63,382 bases of DNA from an uncultured Candidatus Actinomarina sp. Its GTDB lineage: Bacteria > Actinomycetota > Acidimicrobiia > Actinomarinales > Actinomarinaceae. Each line of letters starts with the position of its first letter. Position 1 is the stretch's first letter. The DNA is taken from the NCBI GenBank assembly GCA_902593475.1, contig CACJIM010000006.1, forward strand, positions 1 to 63,382, written 5' to 3'. The translations under genes were made by a program, and so were the position numbers. This document shows positions 49,581-58,805 of the stretch, one piece after another. The notes beneath the pieces are model-generated. The model did no database searches, was not told where the DNA came from, and saw only the letters and a program-made list of their open reading frames with translations.

Positions 49581-51548
49581 ATGTCTAAATTTCTTAGAAT
49601 CTTGTTCCTCTCTACGTTGTTATTCTTGTTTGCTTGTGGCTCAGAAGAAGCTGCTAATGTTGATCCTCAAATTGTAAAAGTTGTTGATGATGAGTTTTCG
49701 CCAAGAGTTTTACGTGTTGACCCGGGCACAACAGTAATTTGGGAATCTGGAGGGGCTAACAATCACAATGTAATTGCTAGTGATGGCAGTTGGCAAGCTA
49801 TATCTTCAGACTATTTTGAGTATGGAATTATAACTAAAGGCGACCAATATGAACACACCTTTAATGAACCTGGTGTTTATGAATATTACTGTCCATATCA
49901 TGGAACAAATAATAAAGGAATGGTTGGAACAATAGTTGTTGGCGACGTAGATTATACAGAAACTGTTGAGGCCGTCTCTGTTACTTTGACTGACAATGTT
50001 CTTAAAGTTGGAAAAAACGAACAGTACACAACAATTCAAGACGCTGTAGATAGCGCAAACACTGGTGATTTAGTTCTGATAAGTCCAGGGGTGTATAACG
50101 AAAGCGTCACAGTTACTACCTCATATTTAACCCTAAGAGGAACCGATAGAAATAAAGTCATAATTGATGGAGAGTTTATGAGGGAGAATGGAATTCAAAT
50201 CTATGAAACAGATGGCGTAACAGTTGAAAATCTCTCTGTCAGAAATTTTTCTCTGAACGGTGTTTACTGGAATACTTCAAAAGGTTTTAAAGGTTCATAC
50301 CTCACTGTTTATAACAATGGTGATTATGGAGTCTATGCATTTAATTCAACAGATGGTGTGTTTGATAATGTATATGCATCTGGACATCCTGATAGTGGAA
50401 TTTATATTGGGCAGTGTTATCCATGTAACTCATTAATTTTTGATAATGTTGTCGAAGGAAATGCTTTAGGTTACTCAGGAACTAATGCAGGAGGTCACTT
50501 GTATCTTTATAACAATATATGGAGAGACAATATGTCAGGTATAGTACCAAATACTCTCGACTCAGAGCTAAATCCACCTGGGCGAGAAACAACAATTGTA
50601 GGAAATTTAGTAATAGATAATAACAACTATGAAGCACCAACAAATCGATTTGGTGTTGTTGCAAAAGGAATGGGAATAGTTGTGCCTGGAAGAGTAGGTG
50701 ACATAATAGAAAAAAATTTGGTTGTTAACCATGACAGGTATGGCATTGTCGCAAGTCCAATGTTGGATGCTAATTTATATTTTTCACAACATGTGAGTGT
50801 AAAAGACAACGTTGTTTTGGATTCTGGATACACTGACTTGGCTCTTGCTGGACCATGGGGTCCAGGAAATTGTTTTGAGGATAATGTTTATCAAACAAGT
50901 ACCCCACCACTTTTAGAGCAACTTCATAACTGTTCATCAATAGACTCTTCAAACTTGATTGCAAGGTTTCCTTTACAGGGGGATCCTTCGGGTTTAATGA
51001 TGCTTGCTGGGTTTTTTGCTGATGCCCAAACAACAGAACTTGATAAAAACAGATATAAAGAGTACCCATGGCCAAAGGAACAAGAAAACATGAAATTTGT
51101 AGATATCAATAAGCCTTCCCCTGCAATAAATTTATTTTATGTACCTGATTTAGACTCTATTCAGGTGCCAACAAACTTACTAAATGAAGACTTAGAAAAT
51201 TACTACAATTCTGAAAAGGAGATAATTATGAGCGGAGTGCCTATTTCTAGCCCTACAATATGGCAGTTATTGTTTCAACTTTACGGTTACTTGATGCCGT
51301 TTGTGTTGTATGCTGCTTGGGCTGCTTTAGCAATAAAAGATATTGACTCTAACGAAAGGGTTAATGGGAGTATGAAGTATGTTTGGTTGGGTGTTGTTTA
51401 CCTAGTTCCATTCTTTGGAGTTTTGGTTTATCACCTTGCCGGACCTAGTGCAATTTCTCGTAGTATGAAACTTGCTGCCATAGTCGGTGGTTTGTTTAGC
51501 TACATCGCGATCCTGGTTGCAGGAGCAGTAATTAGCGGACTTGTATAA
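49581..51548 (+). CDS. Lipoprotein with cupredoxin domain, right-handed beta-helix (NosD-like) domain and C-terminal transmembrane segments
   Basis: Lipobox FLFACGSEE; ANNHNVIAS...YEYYCPYHGTNNKGMVGTIVVGD (type-1 Cu ligands H, C, H, M); YTTIQDAVDSANTGDLVLISPGVYNESVTV...; terminal hydrophobic helices. Confidence 0.85.
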   Translation: MSKFLRILFLSTLLFLFACGSEEAANVDPQIVKVVDDEFSPRVLRVDPGTTVIWESGGANNHNVIASDGSWQAISSDYFEYGIITKGDQYEHTFNEPGVYEYYCPYHGTNNKGMVGTIVVGDVDYTETVEAVSVTLTDNVLKVGKNEQYTTIQDAVDSANTGDLVLISPGVYNESVTVTTSYLTLRGTDRNKVIIDGEFMRENGIQIYETDGVTVENLSVRNFSLNGVYWNTSKGFKGSYLTVYNNGDYGVYAFNSTDGVFDNVYASGHPDSGIYIGQCYPCNSLIFDNVVEGNALGYSGTNAGGHLYLYNNIWRDNMSGIVPNTLDSELNPPGRETTIVGNLVIDNNNYEAPTNRFGVVAKGMGIVVPGRVGDIIEKNLVVNHDRYGIVASPMLDANLYFSQHVSVKDNVVLDSGYTDLALAGPWGPGNCFEDNVYQTSTPPLLEQLHNCSSIDSSNLIARFPLQGDPSGLMMLAGFFADAQTTELDKNRYKEYPWPKEQENMKFVDINKPSPAINLFYVPDLDSIQVPTNLLNEDLENYYNSEKEIIMSGVPISSPTIWQLLFQLYGYLMPFVLYAAWAALAIKDIDSNERVNGSMKYVWLGVVYLVPFFGVLVYHLAGPSAISRSMKLAAIVGGLFSYIAILVAGAVISGLV

Positions 51549-51565
51549 TTAAAGATTCTTAATTC

Positions 51566-52417
51566 ATGTCGTTTAAGAATATTCTTTGCTTTGGAACTTT
51601 AAATCCTGATTTAATTTACTTTGTTGATGAGTTGCCTAATAAAGGTGACGACATTCGCAGTTTAAAATCTTCTATTAGACCAGGAGGGACTGCTATAAAT
51701 TGTTCGGAATTAATTTCTCTTTGGGACAAATCCGTTAATGTTAGAGGAAATAGTATTGGTAGTGACCCTATGGGTAAATACTTAGTTGACTATCTAAAAG
51801 AAAATAACATAAATTTTGATGGTTTAATAATCAATCAGTCATTAACTCCAACATGTTCTATTTTTGTAGATTCTTCTGGTGAAAGAACAATAGTCTCATC
51901 AGGATATGAAGGTCTTGAGTGGAGTAATTTTGAAAATTTAAACAACTTTGATTCATTGATTATAGATAGGTACTCTATTAAGTTCATTAAAGATAAACTA
52001 AAAGATCTCAAAAAACAAAATAATTTGTTTGTTTGCCAAGCAGGTTATGAATATGAAATTAATTACAAATTAGACTTTCTAATAGTCAGCAAAGATGAAA
52101 TAAGTGTTGATGAAGCTAATAATCTTATAGATTCAAAAACTGTAAAGTATATACTTTTAACATCCTCAAACTTGCCAGCAAGACTATTGAGTGCAGAAGG
52201 GGCTATAGAAATAGTTCCTCCAGACTTTAAAACTATAAATTCAAATGGTGCTGGCGATGCAACTGCAGCATATATTGCAGCTTTTGGTGTAAACGACTTA
52301 ATTCCAAATATAAAAAAAGCCTGTGCAGCAGGTGCTATCGTAGCTGGAACAAATGATAAACCTACGGTTGAAAAAATTGAGGAAATATCACAGCTTGTAG
52401 ACGTAAACCCTCGTTAG
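51566..52417 (+). CDS. PfkB-family sugar/nucleoside kinase
   Basis: FGTLNPDLIYFVDELPNKGDD...RPGGTAIN...NGAGDATAAYIAAF. Confidence 0.9.
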   Translation: MSFKNILCFGTLNPDLIYFVDELPNKGDDIRSLKSSIRPGGTAINCSELISLWDKSVNVRGNSIGSDPMGKYLVDYLKENNINFDGLIINQSLTPTCSIFVDSSGERTIVSSGYEGLEWSNFENLNNFDSLIIDRYSIKFIKDKLKDLKKQNNLFVCQAGYEYEINYKLDFLIVSKDEISVDEANNLIDSKTVKYILLTSSNLPARLLSAEGAIEIVPPDFKTINSNGAGDATAAYIAAFGVNDLIPNIKKACAAGAIVAGTNDKPTVEKIEEISQLVDVNPR

Positions 52418-52458
52418 CAATTTATACTTTTTAGAAATATCTACTAAAATAATTACTT

Positions 52459-54249
52459 ATGGCAGTTCCCTATAAAGCTCCAGTTAAAGATATAGTTTTT
52501 GGCTATGAAGTTATAGATTCTTATAATGTTCTAAATAAAATTTCAGCATTTAGTGATTTTTCAGAAGATATTGTTATTCCAACAATGGAAGAGTGTGCTA
52601 AATTCTCTGAAGAAGTCCTTGCACCAATAAATGCCATTGGAGATCAACAAGGAGCAACGATTAAGGATGGGGTTGTAACCATGCCTGAAGAGTTTGTTGA
52701 TGCTTATCAAAAATTTGCAGAAGCCGGATGGGCCTCAATATCTCTGCCATCTGATATTGGTGGTGGTGGAATGCCTATAACTTTGTCTGGTGGAACTTTA
52801 GAAATTCTTAGTACAGCCAATTTAGCTTTTGGTTTAGCACCGGGTTTAAGTGCTGGTGCAATTTCTGCTATAAATTTTCACGGCAGCCAAGAGCAAAAAG
52901 ATAAATTTTTACCAAAACTTGTTTCAGGTGAATGGACAGGAACAATGAATTTAAGTGAGCCTCAATCAGGGTCAGATCTTGGAACAATTACTACAAAGGC
53001 TGAGCCTCAAGAGGATGGTTCGTATAAAATAACAGGCACAAAAGTTTGGATTACATTTGGTGAACATAATATGACAGAAAATATAATTCACCTTGTTTTG
53101 GCTAAAGTTCCTGGATCTCCTGAAGGAACCAAAGGTATCTCTATGTTTATAGTGCCAAAATATACAGTTAATGATGATGGATCTGTAGGTGATTCAAATA
53201 ATGTAAGCTGTATATCTATTGAAGAAAAGCTGGGAATTCATGCAAGTCCGACTTGTGTTATGGAATATGATGGTTCTGTTGGTTATTTAGTTGGAGAAGA
53301 GAACCGAGGTCTTAACTATATGTTTACGATGATGAACGAAGCTCGTGTATGGGTAGGTGGACAAGGATTAGCATGTGCTTCAGGTTCATTGCAGGGTGCT
53401 GCTCAATATGCTAGAGACCGAGTACAAGGAAGACCTGTAGGTATGTCTAAGGAAGACGCTAAAAATTCAACAATTATTGATCATGCAGATGTTAGAAGAA
53501 TGCTTATGACAATTAAAGCATATGTCGATGCAATGAGATACCTCATGTATGATAACCAGTTAATGCTTGATGTTGAGTACTTTGGAGAAGATGAAGAAAT
53601 GAAAGCATTTGGTGAAGAAAGGTGTGGAATATTGACACCTATAACTAAAGCTTGGATATCTGATCTTGGAGTTGAATTGTCTAATATTGCAATTCAAGTC
53701 TATGGAGGCATGGGCTATGTTGAAGAAACAGGAGTAGCTCAGTACTTACGTGACGCAAGAATAGCTCCAATTTATGAAGGAACGAATGGAATTCAAGCAT
53801 TAGATTTAATGTTTAGAAAGCTACCTCTTGATAATGGTCAAGCAATGCAAAGGCTTCTATCAGATGTCAATAAAGTTATCGATGAAATGAAACAAGACGA
53901 TGAAGAGCTTGTATCAATGGCTGAAAAGCTTGAAAAGGAAGTAAATACATTATCTGAAATAACTTTATGGCTTGGTTCTAAAATGCTTGAGGGAGAGTTG
54001 GTTGATGCAAGTGCTGGTGCCACACCATATTTGAAAATGTTTGGTCAAGTTTTAGGTGGATACTATATGGGTAAAGCTGCAATTCTTGCAAACAAAAAGT
54101 TTAAAGAAACTGGTGATGAATTTTACAAAGACAAACTAACATTATCAAAATTTTATATAGAACAACTATTACCTTTAGCATCAGGATACGCATCATCTAT
54201 AACAGCAGGTAAAGATGATTTGTATGCAATGAAGGCTGAAAACTTCTAA
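52459..54249 (+). CDS. Acyl-CoA dehydrogenase
   Basis: GTMNLSEPQSGSDLG, TGTKVWITFGEHN, QVYGGMGYVEETGVAQYLRDARIAPIYEGTNGIQALDL. Confidence 0.96.
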   Translation: MAVPYKAPVKDIVFGYEVIDSYNVLNKISAFSDFSEDIVIPTMEECAKFSEEVLAPINAIGDQQGATIKDGVVTMPEEFVDAYQKFAEAGWASISLPSDIGGGGMPITLSGGTLEILSTANLAFGLAPGLSAGAISAINFHGSQEQKDKFLPKLVSGEWTGTMNLSEPQSGSDLGTITTKAEPQEDGSYKITGTKVWITFGEHNMTENIIHLVLAKVPGSPEGTKGISMFIVPKYTVNDDGSVGDSNNVSCISIEEKLGIHASPTCVMEYDGSVGYLVGEENRGLNYMFTMMNEARVWVGGQGLACASGSLQGAAQYARDRVQGRPVGMSKEDAKNSTIIDHADVRRMLMTIKAYVDAMRYLMYDNQLMLDVEYFGEDEEMKAFGEERCGILTPITKAWISDLGVELSNIAIQVYGGMGYVEETGVAQYLRDARIAPIYEGTNGIQALDLMFRKLPLDNGQAMQRLLSDVNKVIDEMKQDDEELVSMAEKLEKEVNTLSEITLWLGSKMLEGELVDASAGATPYLKMFGQVLGGYYMGKAAILANKKFKETGDEFYKDKLTLSKFYIEQLLPLASGYASSITAGKDDLYAMKAENF

Positions 54250-54642
54250 TTGATTGATTCATTAAAAAACAAAAATAACCTAATTGCTCTCATAGGAGCA
54301 AGTAATGATAAAAATAAATACGGAAATAAGATTTTATTAGACTTAGTATCAAAAGGTCATAATGTTGTTCCTGTAAACCCTAAAGAAACATTCATCGCTG
54401 GTTTAAAGTCATACAACAATGTTTCTGAACTGAGTGAAAACCCATCAATAATTAATTTTGTAGTGCCACCCAGTATTGGTTTTGAATTAACTAAAGACCT
54501 AGTTGAATCAGGTTATGATAATTTCTGGTATCAGCCTGGTGCAGAGAGTTCAGAAATTTCTTCGTATTTAGAATCTAATAACAAAAATTATATAGATGAC
54601 AAATGCATAATGGTTGTCACAAGACTAGCCGATAATTACTAA
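54250..54642 (+). CDS. CoA-binding domain protein
   Basis: LIALIGASNDKNKYGNKILLDLVSKGHNVVPVNPKE; TTG start. Confidence 0.88.
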   Translation: MIDSLKNKNNLIALIGASNDKNKYGNKILLDLVSKGHNVVPVNPKETFIAGLKSYNNVSELSENPSIINFVVPPSIGFELTKDLVESGYDNFWYQPGAESSEISSYLESNNKNYIDDKCIMVVTRLADNY

Positions 54643-55664
54643 TCCTCTAGCTCCTTATTTACGCTATCTAATTCTTCAAATGATTTCTCAAGTTTATTTA
54701 CTCTAGTAGTTTTTAATGCCTCAAAAGATTTTACAGTTTGATCTAGCCTCTTAGTTACATCGTCAAAAGATTCAATAAACTTTCTAATTTCCACTTTAAT
54801 TTTTTCATGAGTGGCCAAAATATTTTTTGTATCAGTTTGTAAACTGAATAGTTTCATTGAGTGCCTTATGGTCTCGAGGTAAGCCATTAGTGTCTGAGGA
54901 CTTACTAGTATAACTTTTTTAGAGAAAGCATACTGAATAACAGGTGTTCTGTTTGCACCGATTTCTGAAGTTAATAAAAAGTGATACAAATTTTCAAGTG
55001 GTATGTACATTAAGACAAAATCAACAGTACCTTCTTCAGCTGATATGTACCCTTCCCTTGAAGATGTATCATCAATTTTGGTTTTAATTGCTTTATCTAA
55101 AAACTCTTTATTTTTACTTCTAATAGATTCAGTTATTTCTTTTCGTGCTAACTCGTCAAGAGTTTCATCTTCAAGATCTCTGTTTAATTTGGCTATCTCC
55201 ATATAGTTCGTTAATGGAAATTTTGAATCCATATTTATTGTTTTATTTTCAGGAAGATAAAATGTGAAATCAGGAATTGTACCACTAGACATTCTTTTTT
55301 GGGTTTGGTAATGGAGGCCCTCTTTATACTCCATAATTTCTAGCAAGTCTTCGACCTGAAACTCTGCCCACTGTCCTCTACTTTGGTTATTATTTAATAC
55401 AGATATTAAATTTCTAGTTTGCTGATCCACTCCAGTTATAGAGGACTTAATTTCACCAGTCTTCTCTAGAAAATCTTTTACTGTCTGATCAGACCTATTG
55501 AGTAATTTGTATATTTGGGATTCTTCATTTTCAATTATTTCACTTACAATTCCTTTAATTAAATACTCGTCATCTTTATTGTCTTCTTCAGTTTCTTTTC
55601 TTGTTACAAAATAAAGATTGGCAAGTAAGAGGATAACTATTAAACCATAAAATATATTTTCCAT
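54639..55664 (-). CDS. rmuC: RmuC-family DNA recombination protein
   Basis: SRGQWAEFQVEDLLE, PDFTFYLPENKTINMDSKFPLTNY, N-terminal TM. Confidence 0.9.
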   Translation of the reverse strand: MENIFYGLIVILLLANLYFVTRKETEEDNKDDEYLIKGIVSEIIENEESQIYKLLNRSDQTVKDFLEKTGEIKSSITGVDQQTRNLISVLNNNQSRGQWAEFQVEDLLEIMEYKEGLHYQTQKRMSSGTIPDFTFYLPENKTINMDSKFPLTNYMEIAKLNRDLEDETLDELARKEITESIRSKNKEFLDKAIKTKIDDTSSREGYISAEEGTVDFVLMYIPLENLYHFLLTSEIGANRTPVIQYAFSKKVILVSPQTLMAYLETIRHSMKLFSLQTDTKNILATHEKIKVEIRKFIESFDDVTKRLDQTVKSFEALKTTRVNKLEKSFEELDSVNKELED

Positions 55665-55716
55665 AATTTAAGAATAGCAATATAGCAAGACAGTTTATGT
55701 TGTAAGTATTATTTAG

Positions 55717-56850
55717 TTAAACAGTATCGAATATTTTTTGAAAACTAAATTTAAAATTATCTGAGGAATAATTAGATAAAATGAATTCTTTTGCATTTAT
55801 CCCAACAGAAGTTGCTTCATTATAATTTTGAATCACATGATTTATTTTTTTTATCATGGAATCTAAATTATTACTCTCAAATACATAACCTGTTTGTCCG
55901 TCTATGACTATGTCTTGCATTCCAGGGGCGTCTGTAACAAGCACTGGGCATGCTGTTACTTGGGACTCAAATATTACTCTTGCTAGGCCCTCTGATACCG
56001 AAGGAAGAATCATTAAGTTATTTTCAGAGTAAAACTTTTTCACTTCATCTCTATTTTTATTTCCATGAATAAAAACTCTATCTTCAACATTTTTAGATTT
56101 TATTTTTTCTTTTAGACTTTCTAGATATTTTTGATTTGGTGTTGGGCCTACTATGTTCAGCTCAACCTGGTCACTAATTAACTCGGGCAAGGCATCGATA
56201 ATCATATGAGGTTTTTTTCTATCAGTCACACTTCCAATAAAGAGTATTTTAAATTTTCCACTACCATCTCTCATAGGGTCGATGTTGCTAAATATTTCAA
56301 AATCTATCCATGCTGGAAATCTTACAACACGTTTTGATGGATTAAAAGACAGTGCTTGCTCCTCTGTAGAAGAAGAAACTGCTCTCAACATATCAGCGCA
56401 ATTTATTGTGTAAGATGCAATCCTGGAAAATAAATTTTTATATAAATTTGGAAATGTTAGATTTTTTTCTAACTCCAAAGTATTTATAAAATCTCCATGT
56501 GATTCGATGACTATTTTTACATCTTTATACTTTTTTTTGATTTTATAAACACCCAGAAAACTTGTTACCGGATCTTGAAATGTAACTATTTCAATTTCAT
56601 ATTGGGATATTAATTTAGGTATTTGAAAATAAGATACAAAAAATATTTTCAAATAGTTAAAAATTCTTGATTTGTTTTTTTTATTTAAATAAAAAGTTGT
56701 CTTTGATTCAGAATGTATTTTTTTTTGGCTCGAAAATGCAAGAACTGTAACATTTGCGACTTCACTTAAATTATCGTACTTTTTTTTTATATTTTCATTT
56801 AAAGGTAAGTCATAAAAAGTTGGTGAGAAAAATAGTACATTTTTTTTCAT
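55717..56850 (-). CDS. Glycosyltransferase family 4
   Basis: FIGSVTDRKKPHMIIDALPEL, LPSVSEGLARVIFESQVTACPVLVTDAPG. Confidence 0.88.
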   Translation of the reverse strand: MKKNVLFFSPTFYDLPLNENIKKKYDNLSEVANVTVLAFSSQKKIHSESKTTFYLNKKNKSRIFNYLKIFFVSYFQIPKLISQYEIEIVTFQDPVTSFLGVYKIKKKYKDVKIVIESHGDFINTLELEKNLTFPNLYKNLFSRIASYTINCADMLRAVSSSTEEQALSFNPSKRVVRFPAWIDFEIFSNIDPMRDGSGKFKILFIGSVTDRKKPHMIIDALPELISDQVELNIVGPTPNQKYLESLKEKIKSKNVEDRVFIHGNKNRDEVKKFYSENNLMILPSVSEGLARVIFESQVTACPVLVTDAPGMQDIVIDGQTGYVFESNNLDSMIKKINHVIQNYNEATSVGINAKEFILSNYSSDNFKFSFQKIFDTV

Positions 56851-57770
56851 AAACTAAAAAATTCTCTAAGTTCTGTTAATAGATCTACTTCATGTGTCCA
56901 TGGAACTGAGTGGCCAGCATCAGGAAAAGTTTTCACTTTTACTTCGTTTAATCTCTTAACAACATCATTTGAAGTTTCTTCTGGTACAAGTTTATCTCTA
57001 CCCCCAGTAATTACTAGGGTCTCAGCTTCAATTTCTTGTATCCAAGACCTTGCATCATAAGGAACAACAAATCTTCCCCCATCTGCGTAAATGAAGTCAT
57101 CTTTTGATTTATGCAGATTGTTCCATGCCCACTCTGTATATTCATCGTTAATAGAGTTTGATTTTTTTAAAAATGAAAACTTAGATTTTGGATTGAAATT
57201 AGGGAATAATCTTTCTCTTATTCTTACAAAACTAACAAATATTTTAAATGCTACTTTATCGCTATACACAGCACCACCAAGCCAGCTGAAAGGTGTAATT
57301 AAAACTAATTTATTTACTAATGGCTTATTTTTTTTAGCAATTGACATTGCAACTGCACTTCCCATTGACCAACCAACAATATTGCAACTTGAAATGCCAA
57401 GCTCTTTTAGAATGCTAATAACAACATCGGCATTTTCATCTACGTCCCACCTGTCCCAACTAGCATCAGACTTTCCATGATTACGCATATCTATAGCAAC
57501 AAAAGAGGTTTCATTTTTAATTTTAGGCAATATTTTAAACCAGCTTCCTAGGGAGTCTGACCCCCAGCTGTGGAGAAATATTATAGGAGTTGTGCCGTCT
57601 ATAATATTTTCTCTAATAAAGTATTCTTTTTCTCTTATGAATACAGTCCTGCCTGGAATTTTACTTGGGTGAATTTGTGTAGTTCCTGCAGATTGGCTTT
57701 TTTTGGTCTCGAGTAGGCTTTTTGTTACTGCCGTAAAAGCAAAAATTTTAGTTAGTGTTTTAATCATCAA
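56847..57770 (-). CDS. Alpha/beta hydrolase
   Basis: IIFLHSWGSDSLGSWFKI, DMRNHGKSD, NIVGWSMGSAVAMSIA, DAGHSVPW. Confidence 0.9.
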   Translation of the reverse strand: MMIKTLTKIFAFTAVTKSLLETKKSQSAGTTQIHPSKIPGRTVFIREKEYFIRENIIDGTTPIIFLHSWGSDSLGSWFKILPKIKNETSFVAIDMRNHGKSDASWDRWDVDENADVVISILKELGISSCNIVGWSMGSAVAMSIAKKNKPLVNKLVLITPFSWLGGAVYSDKVAFKIFVSFVRIRERLFPNFNPKSKFSFLKKSNSINDEYTEWAWNNLHKSKDDFIYADGGRFVVPYDARSWIQEIEAETLVITGGRDKLVPEETSNDVVKRLNEVKVKTFPDAGHSVPWTHEVDLLTELREFFSL

Positions 57771-58795
57771 CTACTAATAATATTTATTTTTTGATTATAT
57801 CTAACAGTTATATTTCCAATTTCTTTTAGAAAAACTCCATATATTTTTTCAATTTCTATCAAATCTATATCTGTTTCAGCAGGTGCAGAAATTAATAATC
57901 CTCCACTGGTTTGAGCATCTGCTAATAAAAGTGCCTCGTCTTGATCCTCGAATGAGATAATGTCTTTTACTGAGTCAAAATTTCTTTGGCTTCCTGATGG
58001 ATAAATGCCACTATGAAAATAATTTTTTGCAAACTCAATGATTGGAACTTTATCGAATATCAAATTTGCTGATAATTTTTCATCAATCAACATCTCACTG
58101 AGGTGGCCAAGAAGTCCAAAACCAGTAACGTCTGTAATTGCATTTGCATTGAGGTGCTTTGCGACTTCAAGGCCTGCATCATTTAGGGTTGTCATTACAT
58201 TTGTTACCTGATTTATTGCTTCTTCATCGGCAACGCCTTTTTTTATTGCGGTTGCAATAATTCCAGAACCGAGAGGCTTGGTTAGAAAAAGTTTATCTCC
58301 ATTTTTAATATTCGTTTTTGTATAGATTTTTTCATTAACGATACCTGTTACAGCAAAACCATATTTTGGTTCTTTGTCATCAATACTGTGCCCTCCAACA
58401 ATATTGCAATTGGCAGACTTCATTACATCTGAGCCTCCCCTAATAACTTCTGATAAGACATCAAAACCTATATCTTCTCTTGGCCAACTTACTAACTGTA
58501 AAGATGAAATAGGTGTACCACCCATGGCATATATATCAGATAAGGCATTTGTTGCAGCAACTCTTCCCCAATCGTAAGGGTTATCTAATATAGGCGTAAA
58601 AAAATCAACTGTTTGTACAATTTTAGTTTTATTGCCTAGATCAATAACCGCGCCATCATCTGGATTTTCTAACCCCACTAAAACTTCAGAATTGTTTAAA
58701 TTATTTTGTTTTGATTGCTTCAGAACCTGAGCAAGCTCTCCTTGGGAGAGTTTACATGCTCAACCTGAGCCATGAGAATACTCTGTGAGTCTCAC
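57767..58795 (-). CDS. selD: Selenide, water dikinase, itself a selenoprotein (in-frame UGA = Sec at 58760-58762)
   Basis: Minus strand: AAGGAGG-GTAAA-GTG AGA CTC ACA GAG TAT TCT CAT GGC TCA GGT TGA GCA TGT AAA CTC TCC = MRLTEYSHGSGUACKLS..., continuing in frame into the track ORF (VGLENPDDGAVID...), DIYAMGGTP, NIVGGHSIDD. Confidence 0.95.
58728..58762 (-). promoter_or_regulatory. Candidate bacterial SECIS element in selD
   Basis: UGAGCA-UGUAAA-CUCUCC-CAA-GGAGAG-CU-UGCUCA: two perfect 6-bp stems, the outer stem starting with the Sec UGA itself. Confidence 0.75.
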
Positions 58796-58805
58796 TTTAC
58801 CCTCC

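Noticed and set aside
49806-50400. Internal repeats in the beta-helix gene as a possible repeat array
   Set aside because: Periodicity comes from protein beta-helix coils, not DNA-level repeats; no CRISPR-like structure.
50482-51109. Cluster of minus-strand ORFs opposite the cupredoxin/beta-helix gene
   Set aside because: Overlapping shadow ORFs with no start context or domain signal.
57767-58678. Track ORF for SelD starting at MGLENPDDG
   Set aside because: Artifact of treating the Sec UGA as stop; it lacks the catalytic N-terminus.
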